The notes below the pieces were generated by a model. It was not told where the DNA came from. It ran no database searches and saw nothing but the letters and a program-made list of their open reading frames with translations. Shown here one piece after another: positions 9,384 through 18,633 of a stretch of DNA of 64,000 bases (its first letter is position 1; every line of letters begins with the position of its first letter). The DNA is from CBDCVD01 sp965224015. GTDB lineage: Bacteria > Pseudomonadota > Alphaproteobacteria > Rhizobiales > CBDCVD01. The stretch lies in contig OZ245032.1 of NCBI GenBank assembly GCA_965224015.1, positions 434,001 through 498,000 on the forward strand. The letters run 5' to 3'. The translations under genes were made by a program, and so were the position numbers.

Positions 9384-9401
9384 CCAAAAATGAGGAGTCG
9401 C

Positions 9402-11183
9402 ATGCACAGATACCGGACACACAGCTGCACCGAGCTTAGGGTGACACATATTGGTAAAACCGTGCGCCTGTCGGGTTGGGTGCACAGGGTGCGTGATCAT
9501 GGTGGGGTGCTGTTTGTGGATTTGCGCGATCACTATGGCGTTACGCAGGTGGTTGCGGATCCGGACTCACCGGGCTTTGCCGTGCTTGAGCAAGTCCGCG
9601 CGGAGTGGGTGATTTGCGTTGATGGCCTGGTGCGCGCGCGCCCGGCGGACACCCGAAATACGGAATTAGCAACCGGTGAGATAGAGATTTTTGCAAGCAA
9701 GGTCACGGTACTGAGTGAGGCGGATGAACTACCCTTGCCGGTGTTTGGGGAGCCCGACTACCCAGAGGACATTCGCCTGACCCACAGGTATCTTGATCTG
9801 CGCCGGGAGACCTTGCACGGCAATATTGTCAAGCGGGCGCAGATTATCGCCTCTATCAGGCGGCGCATGACCGAGGCCGGCTTTATGGAATTTCAAACGC
9901 CCATCCTGACCGCCTCCAGCCCTGAGGGTGCGCGGGACTTTTTAGTTCCCTCGCGGTTACATCCGGGGCAATTCTATGCCCTGCCGCAAGCGCCGCAGCA
10001 GTTCAAGCAGTTGGTCATGATTGCCGGCTTTGACCGCTATTTCCAGATCGCCCCCTGTTTTCGTGATGAGGACGCCCGAGCCGATCGCTCGCCGGGGGAG
10101 TTTTATCAACTGGATATCGAGATGAGCTTTGTCGAGCAGGAGGACGTGTTCAAAGCCGTTGAGCCGGTTTTGCGGGATTTGTTCATCGAATTTGCCGGCA
10201 GCAAAACCGTCTCCAGCCCTTTCCCGCGTATTGCCTATGACGAGGCCATGCGCAAATACGGGACCGACAAGCCTGACTTGCGCAATCCCATTGTCATGAG
10301 CGATGTGACCGCGCATTTCCGCGGCTCCGGATTTAAGGTCTTTGCCGCAATGATTGCGCGCGACGCGGGTGTTGAGATCTGGGCCATTCCGGCCAAGGGC
10401 GGCGGCTCTCGCGCCTTTTGCGACCGGATCAATGGCTGGGCGCAAAAACAGGGGCAACCGGGCCTTGGTTATATCTTCTTTCGCGACGGGGAGGGAGCCG
10501 GTCCGATCGCCAAGAACATCGGCCCCGAACGCACCAAGGCGCTGCAAGCGGAATTTGCGCTTGAAGACGGGGATGCGATTTTCTTTTGTGCGGGCAAACC
10601 AAGGGATTTTACCGCCTTTGCTGCTGCCGCGCGCACCACAATCGCCGAGCAGCTTGATTTGATCGATAGTGATCAGTTTGCATTTTGTTGGATCGTTGAC
10701 TTTCCCATGTTCGAGTGGAACGAGGAGGAAAAGCGGATCGATTTTTCCCACAACCCGTTCTCCATGCCCCAGGGCGGCCTGGAGGCGCTTGAACAACAGG
10801 ACCCGTTGACTATCCTGGCTTACCAATATGACATCGTTTGCAACGGGGTGGAGTTGTCATCGGGAGCGATTCGTAACCACCGGCCCCAGATCATGCGCAA
10901 AGCCTTCGAGATTGCCGGCTACGATGAACAGGTGTTGAAAACCCGCTTTGGGGGCATGTATCAGGCGTTTCAATATGGGGCCCCGCCGCATGGGGGTATC
11001 GCGCCCGGGATCGACCGTATTGTGATGCTCTTGTGCGGGGTTGAGAACCTGCGCGAAGTCACCCTGTTTCCCATGAACCAGCAGGCGCAGGATTTGATGA
11101 TGCAAGCGCCCTCCAGCGTTTCCACGGCGCAACTACGTGATCTGCATATTCGCCTAAACCTGCCCAAAAAGATTGATTCATAA
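9402..11183 (+). CDS. aspS: Aspartyl-tRNA synthetase, bacterial type
   Basis: A 593-residue class IIb synthetase that charges tRNA-Asp (or also tRNA-Asn in organisms with GatCAB). The N-terminal OB-fold has LSGWVHRVRDHGGVLFVDLRD. Motif 2 is CFRDEDARADRSPGEFYQLD, the form typical of alphaproteobacteria, and motif 3 is GGIAPGIDRIVML. The GAD insertion domain of bacterial AspRS lies between. An ATG also occurs at 9390, but AGGAG inside that stretch sits 5 bases before the ATG at 9402, which is the better start. The leader carries element B. Whether the enzyme is discriminating cannot be judged from sequence alone. Confidence 0.95.
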   Translation: MHRYRTHSCTELRVTHIGKTVRLSGWVHRVRDHGGVLFVDLRDHYGVTQVVADPDSPGFAVLEQVRAEWVICVDGLVRARPADTRNTELATGEIEIFASKVTVLSEADELPLPVFGEPDYPEDIRLTHRYLDLRRETLHGNIVKRAQIIASIRRRMTEAGFMEFQTPILTASSPEGARDFLVPSRLHPGQFYALPQAPQQFKQLVMIAGFDRYFQIAPCFRDEDARADRSPGEFYQLDIEMSFVEQEDVFKAVEPVLRDLFIEFAGSKTVSSPFPRIAYDEAMRKYGTDKPDLRNPIVMSDVTAHFRGSGFKVFAAMIARDAGVEIWAIPAKGGGSRAFCDRINGWAQKQGQPGLGYIFFRDGEGAGPIAKNIGPERTKALQAEFALEDGDAIFFCAGKPRDFTAFAAAARTTIAEQLDLIDSDQFAFCWIVDFPMFEWNEEEKRIDFSHNPFSMPQGGLEALEQQDPLTILAYQYDIVCNGVELSSGAIRNHRPQIMRKAFEIAGYDEQVLKTRFGGMYQAFQYGAPPHGGIAPGIDRIVMLLCGVENLREVTLFPMNQQAQDLMMQAPSSVSTAQLRDLHIRLNLPKKIDS

Positions 11184-11190
11184 ATGGAGT

Positions 11191-11203
11191 TACAATAATT
11201 GTA
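11191..11203. promoter_or_regulatory. Short palindrome after aspS
   Basis: TACAATAATTGTA is a perfect 13-base palindrome about a central A, 8 bases after the aspS stop and 52 bases before the next gene. It could be an operator for a dimeric regulator, but a chance palindrome of this size is possible. Confidence 0.25.
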
Positions 11204-11254
11204 GCAGCCATTTGTGTTGGCAACGGGTCGAGACACAAGAGAGAGGTAAACGGA

Positions 11255-12127
11255 ATGGGAAAGGTTGCGTTTTTGGGGCTTGGGGTGATGGGCTATCCCA
11301 TGGCGGGGCACATCAAGGAAAAGAGTGCGCACGAAGTTTTCGTCTTTAACCGTACGCACAGCAAGGCCGAGGCCTGGGCAACTGAGTACGGTGGCCAGGC
11401 CTGTGCAAGCGTCGCCGATGCCGTCGAGGATGCTGATTTTGTCTTTGCCTGCCTTGGTGGTGATGATGATGTACGCGAGATGACGACCGGCGAGAACGGT
11501 GCGTTCCAATACATGAAGCCAGGAAGCATTTTTATTGATAACACGACCGCTTCCGCGGATTTGGCGCGCGCCCTGGCGGCGGCGGCGCATGAGCGCGGAT
11601 TTGCGTTTTTGGATGCCCCGGTTTCCGGTGGCCAGGCGGGCGCTGAGAGCGGTGTGTTGACGGTCATGGTGGGAGGCGATGAAGATGTGTTTGCGCGCGC
11701 GGAACCGGTAATTTCCTGTTATGCCCGCGCGGTGCGTTTGCTCGGTGGTGCGGGGGCAGGGCAGTTGACCAAGATGGTCAATCAGATCTGCATTGCCGGA
11801 CTGTTGCAGGGGCTTTCCGAGGGCATTCACTTCGGCAAGCGCGCCGGTCTCGATATCCCCGCGGTTGTTGATGTGATTGCGCAAGGGGCGGCGGGGTCGT
11901 GGCAGATGCAAAACCGCGGTGAGACCATGGCCGCCGGAGAATTCGATTTTGGCTTTGCCGTCAAATGGATGCGCAAGGATCTTGGCATGTGTCTTAATGA
12001 GGCCAAGCGCAACGGGTCCCATCTTCCCGTCACCGCCCTTGTGGACCAATACTATTCCGCGGTGGAAGCCATGGGAGGAACACGATGGGACACCTCGTCC
12101 CTGATCGCCCTGCTTGACCGCGATTGA
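11255..12127 (+). CDS. NAD(P)-dependent beta-hydroxyacid dehydrogenase
   Basis: A 290-residue member of the 3-hydroxyisobutyrate dehydrogenase family, which oxidises short beta-hydroxyacids or reduces the matching semialdehydes. The Rossmann motif is GLGVMGYPMAGH, the substrate-binding loop is DAPVSGGQAGAESG, and the catalytic Lys lies in GAGQLTKMVNQ. In the cofactor loop FVFNRTHSKAE the Arg after Asn suggests a preference for NADP, but this is an inference. A strong GAGAGAGG precedes the ATG. It is on the same strand as aspS and convergent with the ABC exporter, 11 bp from its end. Substrate (3-hydroxyisobutyrate, glyoxylate or succinic semialdehyde types) cannot be decided. Confidence 0.85.
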   Translation: MGKVAFLGLGVMGYPMAGHIKEKSAHEVFVFNRTHSKAEAWATEYGGQACASVADAVEDADFVFACLGGDDDVREMTTGENGAFQYMKPGSIFIDNTTASADLARALAAAAHERGFAFLDAPVSGGQAGAESGVLTVMVGGDEDVFARAEPVISCYARAVRLLGGAGAGQLTKMVNQICIAGLLQGLSEGIHFGKRAGLDIPAVVDVIAQGAAGSWQMQNRGETMAAGEFDFGFAVKWMRKDLGMCLNEAKRNGSHLPVTALVDQYYSAVEAMGGTRWDTSSLIALLDRD

Positions 12128-12138
12128 TCGGCGACGCT

Positions 12139-14001
12139 CTATACACGAAGAAACCCACCCGACTGGTGTTGCCAGAGTTGGGCGTACAGTCCCTCGGTCT
12201 TGATCAGCTCTTCATGGGTTCCGGTTTCGATAATGCGGCCCGCATCCAAGACCACCAGCCGGTCCAGGGCGGCGATAGTTGACAGTCTGTGGGCGATAAC
12301 GATAGCGGTCTTGCCGTGCATGATTTGCGCGAATTGCTCCTGAATGGCGGCTTCGACTTCTGAGTCCAGGGCAGAGGTGGCCTCGTCCAGGATCAAAATC
12401 GGAGCGTCCTTGAGAATGACTCGGGCAAGTGCAATACGCTGGCGCTGACCACCGGAGAGCTTGACCCCACGCTCTCCCGCATGAGCATCAAAACCTTGCC
12501 GTCCTTTCCAGTCTTGCAGATCACCAATGAAGGTGTCAGCGGCCGCCTGTTTTGTGGCACCGATTATGTCCGCCTCGGACGCGCCCGGGCGTCCGATCAG
12601 GATGTTTTCACGGATCGAACGGTGCAACAGGGAGGTGTCCTGGGTCACCATGGCAATATTGGCGCGCAGGCTCTCCTGGGTAACCTGGGAAATATCCTGG
12701 CCATCAATGGAGATTACGCCCTCGCTAACATCAAAAAAGCGCAGCAGCAAATTCACCAGGGTCGATTTTCCCGCGCCTGAGCGCCCGATGATGCCAACTT
12801 TTTCGCCCCCCGCAATGTCAAGATTAAAGTCGCGGATAACCGCACCAGGGCCTCTCGCCTTTTCGTCGTCAGTGCTTTGATAGGCGAACGTGACATGATC
12901 AAACCGAATAGTCCCTCTTGCGGCCACCAGAACTTTCGCATCGGCTCTGTCAACGATTTCATGGGGTTGGGTGATCATCTTCATGCCGTCGCGCGCGGTA
13001 CCCATGCCCTCGACGATGGAACTGATGATCTGGGTGATCCAATCGGCCATGTTGGTAACCTGGATGGTTAGCGGCAAGGCCATGGCCAGTGCGCCGATGG
13101 TGATCGCGCCCTGGTGCCACAAATAAAGCCCGAGCGCGATCGTCCCTACGATGGCAGCGGCGTTGAAGAAACTCAAAGGCAGCCAGATATCGGTGATGGC
13201 GCGGGCAACTTGCAGGTTTTTTTCGTGGGTTTCGCGAATGGCGTTTGTGGCATAGGCGTCCTCGCGCGCCTGGCTTGCAAACAGTTTGATTGTCTGGATA
13301 TTGGTATAGGCGTCAACCATACGTCCATTCAGGTCCGAGCGAGCGTCGGCAACGTCCTCGGCGCTTTTCCCCAATATCGGCATCATCACGCGCAAAAATC
13401 CGACGACACATACGAGCCACACCAACATGGGGATTGCCAATCGCCAGTCTGCCCACGCCAGGGCCACAAGGGTGATAACAAGAAATATGGACACATACCA
13501 AACCGGGCCCACGAAATTCAGGGTTGAATCCCGCAGCGCGTAGGTGGTCTGTTCGGATTTACTGGCGATACGTCCGGCAAAGTCGCGCTGAAAGTAAGAC
13601 CAGCTATGGCGAAGCAAATACCAATGGATCTGGTGCCGGATACGGCTATACATGACCGGTCGCAGGGTCTGCATTTCAACCATCAGGTCAACCGCAATAA
13701 CCAAGGGGCCGACAACCAGGAACAAAACGCCAAGGCCGACCAGATGCCACCAGTATTGCGCCAAAAACGCGTCCCGACCCAGGGCTGTCGCTGCATCCAC
13801 CAGCCAGCCAAGGGAGACGGGCTTGAGCACGTTTATGCCAGCAGCCAAAAACGCACTCACCAGCATAACAATAAGAGCTGTGCTGAACTGGGCTACGAAA
13901 TAACGGCAAAACGCCCAAAACCCTCGCGGGATCATCGGGTTGCTTTGCAGTTCATCGGGAGCGTATTGTTGTTCAAAAACACTGTAGAGTTTGTCACGCA
14001 T
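12139..14001 (-). CDS. ABC exporter, fused membrane and ATPase domains
   Basis: A 620-residue half-size ABC exporter that works as a dimer. The N-terminal half has about six membrane segments (for example STALIVMLVSAFLAAGINVL and LVGLGVLFLVVGPLVIAVDL). The C-terminal ATPase has Walker A GRSGAGKST, signature LSGGQRQRIALARV, Walker B PILILDEATSALDSE and the H-loop IVIAHRLSTI. This is the multidrug/lipid exporter class; the substrate is unknown. ATG 14001 is chosen over the in-frame GTG at 14016 because GAAGG sits 8 bases before it. It is convergent with the dehydrogenase gene and no partner gene is adjacent. Confidence 0.9.
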   Translation of the reverse strand: MRDKLYSVFEQQYAPDELQSNPMIPRGFWAFCRYFVAQFSTALIVMLVSAFLAAGINVLKPVSLGWLVDAATALGRDAFLAQYWWHLVGLGVLFLVVGPLVIAVDLMVEMQTLRPVMYSRIRHQIHWYLLRHSWSYFQRDFAGRIASKSEQTTYALRDSTLNFVGPVWYVSIFLVITLVALAWADWRLAIPMLVWLVCVVGFLRVMMPILGKSAEDVADARSDLNGRMVDAYTNIQTIKLFASQAREDAYATNAIRETHEKNLQVARAITDIWLPLSFFNAAAIVGTIALGLYLWHQGAITIGALAMALPLTIQVTNMADWITQIISSIVEGMGTARDGMKMITQPHEIVDRADAKVLVAARGTIRFDHVTFAYQSTDDEKARGPGAVIRDFNLDIAGGEKVGIIGRSGAGKSTLVNLLLRFFDVSEGVISIDGQDISQVTQESLRANIAMVTQDTSLLHRSIRENILIGRPGASEADIIGATKQAAADTFIGDLQDWKGRQGFDAHAGERGVKLSGGQRQRIALARVILKDAPILILDEATSALDSEVEAAIQEQFAQIMHGKTAIVIAHRLSTIAALDRLVVLDAGRIIETGTHEELIKTEGLYAQLWQHQSGGFLRV

Positions 14002-14092
14002 GGCCTGGCCCTTCACGATAGGCGGGTTGTTTCAGGTCTATATGACCTGCAAGGGTAAGAGGATCATCTGAAGATTTCTATTTACGACCTGG

Positions 14093-14215
14093 TCAGCCCG
14101 CTCTTTTGCTATAGAGAAAGGAGGTCCATCCCATTGGGCCCCCAGTATAATATCGCAGCAACAACGCGATGACGAAGATCAAGGGATAAAGATTGGGGCG
14201 TGCAATTACCTCCAT
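14093..14215 (-). CDS. Possible 40-residue membrane peptide
   Basis: In the 361-bp gap between the ABC exporter and the GDSL gene, the minus strand has a 40-codon frame from ATG 14215 to TGA 14093-14095. Its product has one hydrophobic run (NLYPLIFVIALLLRYYTGG) and a basic C-terminus (YSKRAG). There is no convincing Shine-Dalgarno, and the last codons cover a TTGCTATAG sequence like the end of element B, so the tail may come from an element fragment. The rest of the gap (14216-14362) is AT-rich upstream sequence of the GDSL gene. This is a candidate small gene, not a firm one. Confidence 0.3.
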   Translation of the reverse strand: MEVIARPNLYPLIFVIALLLRYYTGGPMGWTSFLYSKRAG

Positions 14216-14362
14216 ACCCAAATGAATCACATTGGTCCCCAAAAAGGGAACCCTTAATCGATTCACAAAACCTACCCGATGCTCTATACGCTATAAAGGG
14301 GAGCGGGGTGGTGATTCCCGTTAGTAGACGTGTTTATTGAAAGTTAAGGAGAAAATTTGCTG

Positions 14363-15622
14363 ATGAAAATATATAATATATTGTATTTCCTTTTGTACCG
14401 ATGGGGTACTGTCGCGCTTCTTAGCCTATTATTATTTTCCTGTTCATACTGGGACAACGGAAATGACCGGAATATCTCGGATATCTATCCTGATTTGCCA
14501 AAAGTTAATATAGAGAATATTTACGTGTTCGGTGATTCCTTGTCCGATAACGGAAATTTTTTTTCGCAAGTCAGCCATCTCGTCGAACTGTTTGACGTGC
14601 ACCTTGAGGCGCCACCAGCTGCCAAAGGTGGAGAACGCTTTTCCAATAAGTTCCTTCCTGTAGAATATGTGGCAGCCCATTATGGAATATATCTTCAACC
14701 TGCATGGGGACACTCCAAACACAGTAAAGGTGCTTTGAGTGACCAAATGCGAAATAACAAGGAAGGTTTGCTTAAAATTATCACCGCACTTTCAGATCCT
14801 ACACGATCAACGCAACTGACGCAGGAGCAAGAAGGCCATGTTATCCGTGCGGCTCAAAAGCACGAACCCGTTTTGAGGAAAGATGCTGATCACAAAGGAC
14901 TTAACTATGCTGTTAGTAACGCTACCATCGGTAGCTATAGTGGTGTGTTGAATAGATTTTTTGATATCTATAACCTGCAAAATCAACTAGATCTGTACCT
15001 GAATAATGTCAAGCCCGATAACATCGGGAAAAGTAACGCCCTTCATATCGTTATCATTGGTGGCAATGATATTATGCAGATTGCATCATCTTCATCCGGC
15101 GTTCCTGATATGATGCGTCAAATAGATGCGGTGGCACAGATTTATATTACACAAGTTTCCAGATTGGTTGACAACGGGGCAAAAAAAATCATGGTTTCAA
15201 CAGCACCAATGATTGGCGATATTCCGGCTTTTTATCCCTTCGAACATTCTTCAGCTATTGCCAATCAACTTTCTGCCCGTCTTGAAAGTAAAGTAAAAAC
15301 GCAAGTGGCGAACCGTTTTGCCGAATCGAATGTCAGGTTTTTTTCGGTTGCCGAAAGCTTTAATAAGGTAATCAGCCAGTGGCCTGATGACAAAAAACAT
15401 ATCGGTTGTGTAAGCGATATTGCTGATGGGTATTTTAGTTTGTTACATTTTCTCCTCACCGATGGTGAGTTGGCAACGAAGTTTGTTAACAATTGTAACG
15501 AGAAATTATTGACAGAGGGGGCATTTGCATTTTTTGACTCTTTTCACGGAACAAACGCACTATATCAAAAGATTGTTCCCTTCTATATTATGGCGGTCAA
15601 CGACCTATTTGCTTCTTCCTGA
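14363..15622 (+). CDS. GDSL-family lipase/esterase, probable lipoprotein
   Basis: A 419-residue secreted hydrolase of the GDSL (SGNH) superfamily. Block I is FGDSLSDNGN with the nucleophilic Ser, block III is GGNDI, and block V is the late FDSFHGT with the catalytic Asp and His. The N-terminal hydrophobic segment ends LLSLLLFSC, which fits a lipobox, so it is probably a lipoprotein. The layout resembles thermolabile hemolysin and phospholipase members, but the substrate is unknown. ATG 14363 follows AAGGAGA by 9 bases. The gene is clearly richer in A+T than its neighbours, suggesting acquisition by transfer. A large hairpin (element B, half copy) lies 24 bp after the stop and could end its transcript. 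Confidence 0.85.
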   Translation: MKIYNILYFLLYRWGTVALLSLLLFSCSYWDNGNDRNISDIYPDLPKVNIENIYVFGDSLSDNGNFFSQVSHLVELFDVHLEAPPAAKGGERFSNKFLPVEYVAAHYGIYLQPAWGHSKHSKGALSDQMRNNKEGLLKIITALSDPTRSTQLTQEQEGHVIRAAQKHEPVLRKDADHKGLNYAVSNATIGSYSGVLNRFFDIYNLQNQLDLYLNNVKPDNIGKSNALHIVIIGGNDIMQIASSSSGVPDMMRQIDAVAQIYITQVSRLVDNGAKKIMVSTAPMIGDIPAFYPFEHSSAIANQLSARLESKVKTQVANRFAESNVRFFSVAESFNKVISQWPDDKKHIGCVSDIADGYFSLLHFLLTDGELATKFVNNCNEKLLTEGAFAFFDSFHGTNALYQKIVPFYIMAVNDLFASS

Positions 15623-15646
15623 CCTGCCCGGTGAATTGACACAACT

Positions 15647-15708
15647 AGAGCAGCATAGGTTTAGTTGTCCCCAAAGCAAAAAGGGTACAACTAAACGTAT
15701 GCTGCTCT
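15647..15708. repeat. Element B, half copy (hairpin 1 only)
   Basis: A 62-bp imperfect palindrome with arms AGAGCAGCATAGGTTTAGTT and its near-complement ending GCTGCTCT, around an A-rich loop. It matches hairpin 1 of the copies at 9 kb and 53 kb; hairpin 2 is absent, which shows the two halves can exist separately. Its position just after the GDSL gene means it may serve as a transcript end. Confidence 0.75.
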
Positions 15709-15751
15709 AAAACGGTCCTAAACGACCAAGCGTATCTCGATCCGACCACCG

Positions 15752-15783
15752 CCACTGACCGGCTGTTGAAGGCCGGTCAGTGG
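15752..15783. other. 12-bp perfect inverted repeat
   Basis: CCACTGACCGGC and its exact complement are separated by 8 bases. It lies between the GDSL gene and bpt, which are convergent. There is no T-run after either arm, so a standard intrinsic terminator is not supported, but a strong RNA hairpin would form. Confidence 0.5.
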
Positions 15784-15877
15784 AACCAATCTTTGCCCAG
15801 AAACCGGCAAAATCATAAGACAAGCGTGTCATATCTATCGGCTCCAGCCGCCAAGCTTCGCGCAAGCGGGATTTTGC

Positions 15878-16645
15878 TCAGCGGATCTGACCGGCAGGCC
15901 CGTCATAACGCTGCCAGCCGCCCGCGCCAAGGCGCTCTTGTGGGTAAAAACGCGCCTTATAGGCCATCGTGGCTGATCCTTTTATCCAGTAACCGAGATA
16001 GAGATAGGGTAGACCCAGGCGTCTGGCACGCCGAACGTGGTCCAGGATCATATAGGTACCCAGACTGCGCTTTTTCGCCAGGGGATCGAAAAAACTGTAC
16101 ACCAGCGATAGCCCATCGCTCATGGTATCGGCAAGGCACATCGCCACAAGAGGTCCAGTACCCACACCGGTGGTCGAAGTATCCGGATCGCGGCTGCGAT
16201 ACTCAATCACCTGGGTCTCGACGTGGCTGTCCTCGACCATCATGGCAAAGTCGAGCATGGTCATCTGGGTCATGCCACCGGCCCTGTGGCGGGCGCTCAG
16301 ATACCTGCGAAAAAGACGGAACTGTTCGTTGGATGCCTTCGGGGGCCTTAGGGTGGCCACCAGATCCTGATTGCGGCGCCACACGCGGGAAAAATTGCGG
16401 GTTTCGCGCATCTCATCAACAAGTACACGTACGGACGTGCATTCGCGGCAACCCTCGCAGGCGGGTCGATAGGCGATGTTTTGTGAGCGACGAAACCCGC
16501 CGTGCGTCAGGGCATCGTTGAGGGTGCTTGCCTGAGATCCGAAAAGATGGGTAAACACCTTGCGCTCCAGTCGCTCGGGCAAGTATGGGCAGGGCGCCAG
16601 GGTTGTTAGAAAAAACTGTGGAGCATCAATCGGATGTTGTGTCAT
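15878..16645 (-). CDS. bpt: Aspartate/glutamate leucyltransferase (bacterial Bpt/ATE)
   Basis: A 255-residue aminoacyl-tRNA-protein transferase that adds Leu (Bpt type) to proteins with N-terminal Asp or Glu, marking them for ClpS/ClpAP. PYLPERLERKVFTHL starts the N-terminal domain, with YRPACEGCRECTSVRV holding the conserved Cys residues. The C-terminal GNAT-like domain ends with LYLGYWIKGSATMAYKARF. ATG 16645 (MTQHPIDAPQFF) is taken as the start because the family begins there, although the frame is open to 16711. It is 20 bp downstream of the SLC13-type gene on the same strand, so co-transcription is likely. Confidence 0.9.
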   Translation of the reverse strand: MTQHPIDAPQFFLTTLAPCPYLPERLERKVFTHLFGSQASTLNDALTHGGFRRSQNIAYRPACEGCRECTSVRVLVDEMRETRNFSRVWRRNQDLVATLRPPKASNEQFRLFRRYLSARHRAGGMTQMTMLDFAMMVEDSHVETQVIEYRSRDPDTSTTGVGTGPLVAMCLADTMSDGLSLVYSFFDPLAKKRSLGTYMILDHVRRARRLGLPYLYLGYWIKGSATMAYKARFYPQERLGAGGWQRYDGPAGQIR

Positions 16646-16665
16646 GGGGTAAGCGTCAGGGATTG

Positions 16666-18516
16666 TCACAAACCATAGTAAGGCGGTGCAAACAGGGTAA
16701 AAGTCAACCACAAAATAATGACCAAAGGAATGCCAGCAATCATAAAATCAGAAAACTTATAGTGCCCGGGCCCCATCACCAGAAGATTGGTCTGGTAAGC
16801 AATCGGGGTGGCAAACGAGCAGTTTGCGCTGAGAATGACAGCGATAACAAACGGTGTTGGCGAAACGCCCAGATTTTGCGCAATGCTGATGGCAATAGGG
16901 GTAAACAGAATGGCCGTGGCGTTGTTACTGAGGATGTTCGTCAACACCGCGACGAGAAGGAACAGGGCCGAAATAATGACCGTCGGCGACGTTCCCGCAA
17001 GTGCGCCGAGCATTGTATTGGCGATCCAGTCTGCGCCTCCGGTCGCCTGTAAGGGAACGGACAAGGCGATTGAGGCGGCTATGAGCATGATAATGCGCTG
17101 ATCGATGGCGCGCACGGCCTGACGCAGGTTCAAACAGCCGGTCAGGATCATTGCCAGGGCGCCTGTCAATGCCGCAACCACAATGGGAACAATCCCGGAT
17201 GTCGCGGCAGCGATTATGGCAAGAAAAATTGCCAGCGCCCGGCGTCCATATTGACGCAAATGCACTTCCTGGGCTGACCATTCAAGTAGAATCAGGTCGC
17301 GGTTTGGGCGCATGCGCATGATCTGACCGTGGGTGCCGCCGATCAAAAGGACGTCTCCCGATTCCAACCGCACGTCTGTCATCGCCGTGCGCAGCATGTG
17401 ACTGCGCCGCTGTACCCCAAGAACCAAACAGTCCGTATGCGCCCTGATGCCCGCGGTGGCGATGGGACGTTTGATATAACGAGAGCCAGGAGAGACCATG
17501 GCTTCGGCAAGAACAAATGTCTCCGCTGGATCGTTCTGACGGGTCGCGTCGCGAATGACGTCCAGGGAAGTCGCCGACTTGACGGTGGCTTTCTGGCTGG
17601 TCAGATAACGGGTAATGGTTTTGCGCGTCGCGGCAAAGATCACAATGTCACCCGGGGAGAGTTCAATGTCGTCAAAGGGTGGCGACAGAATGGTCTCGCC
17701 GCGAATAATGACTCGAATGGTAATATCGGTCAGGGTGGGGAAAAGCCCCGAGACTGATCTTGCTCCGACGAGATCGTCTCCGGAGGTGACGATAAATTCC
17801 GCAATGAATTGACGGCCGGAGGAGCCTTTTATCGTATCAAGCATACCGGCGCGTTGGCGCAGGAACCGGGGCATAACAAAAAGGACGTACAAAAGCCCTA
17901 CCGCGGCCAAAATCCCGCCAGGAACGACAAAGGAAAAAAAGTCAAGTGCGGGCTGTCCCAGGTTTTCGGCCACACCAGCCACCAGCAAGTTAGTTGACGA
18001 CCCAATTAATGTCGTCATGCCCCCAAGGATTGAAATGTAGCTTAGGGGCATCAATAATTTTGATGTAGGAGTTGCGTTTTGCCCGGCAAGCGCAACGATC
18101 ACCGGCAGCATGACCACCACAACAGGCGTATTGTTGATAAAAGCGCTGATCAATCCAGCAGCAACAATTACCGCCGGAATGGTCCAGGGCGAACGCCCAC
18201 CCCATCGGGCGATAACTTGAACCGGCCCTTCCAGAGCTTCTGTCTGGAATAGCCCCTGGCCAACAATCAAAAGGCTAACAACGGTAATCAGGGCGGGGTT
18301 GGCAAAGCCGGCCAGCAAGTCCGCTGCAGTCACCATCTCCCCCGTCTGCTGCGATGGCAAGGGGGCAAGAGAAAACAAAAGCAAAAGAGCAACCAGCGCT
18401 CCAAGGGAGGTGATTTCGATGGACACGCGCTCAACGGCATAGGAGACGATCGTGGCGATGATCACCGCGAAGGTCAACCACATGTGCAAGTTCGGGATTG
18501 TCTGAAAATCTAGCAT
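16666..18516 (-). CDS. SLC13-type permease with two TrkA-C domains
   Basis: A 616-residue membrane transporter. Two blocks of membrane helices flank a soluble middle part. The first block contains INNTPVVVVMLPVIVALAG and IGSSTNLLVAGVAE; the second contains LSNNATAILFTPIAISIAQ and IAYQTNLLVMGPGHY, the paired SNT/NNT-type motifs of the SLC13/DASS fold. The middle has two RCK_C (TrkA-C) units, for example LSPGDIVIFAATRKTI and LESGDVLLIGGTHGQI, which probably bind a regulatory ligand. ATG 18516 starts the first helix region; the frame is open upstream to 18618. Such proteins take up sulfate, dicarboxylates or other anions, and the substrate here is not determined. Confidence 0.88.
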   Translation of the reverse strand: MLDFQTIPNLHMWLTFAVIIATIVSYAVERVSIEITSLGALVALLLLFSLAPLPSQQTGEMVTAADLLAGFANPALITVVSLLIVGQGLFQTEALEGPVQVIARWGGRSPWTIPAVIVAAGLISAFINNTPVVVVMLPVIVALAGQNATPTSKLLMPLSYISILGGMTTLIGSSTNLLVAGVAENLGQPALDFFSFVVPGGILAAVGLLYVLFVMPRFLRQRAGMLDTIKGSSGRQFIAEFIVTSGDDLVGARSVSGLFPTLTDITIRVIIRGETILSPPFDDIELSPGDIVIFAATRKTITRYLTSQKATVKSATSLDVIRDATRQNDPAETFVLAEAMVSPGSRYIKRPIATAGIRAHTDCLVLGVQRRSHMLRTAMTDVRLESGDVLLIGGTHGQIMRMRPNRDLILLEWSAQEVHLRQYGRRALAIFLAIIAAATSGIVPIVVAALTGALAMILTGCLNLRQAVRAIDQRIIMLIAASIALSVPLQATGGADWIANTMLGALAGTSPTVIISALFLLVAVLTNILSNNATAILFTPIAISIAQNLGVSPTPFVIAVILSANCSFATPIAYQTNLLVMGPGHYKFSDFMIAGIPLVIILWLTFTLFAPPYYGL

Positions 18517-18633
18517 GATCTTGAAAAAAAGGTCTCTTCCTGTTCGCCGCATGTTTTGCGACTTGCGCCGGCCTGCTTCAGCCAAGTTTTCTCCACGATC
18601 CCGGAGGCGGAACCCCATTTGGCAAAAAACAAC

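Noticed and set aside
9957..10826. 289-codon minus-strand frame opposite aspS
   Set aside because: Antisense shadow of aspS with no start signal or known motif.
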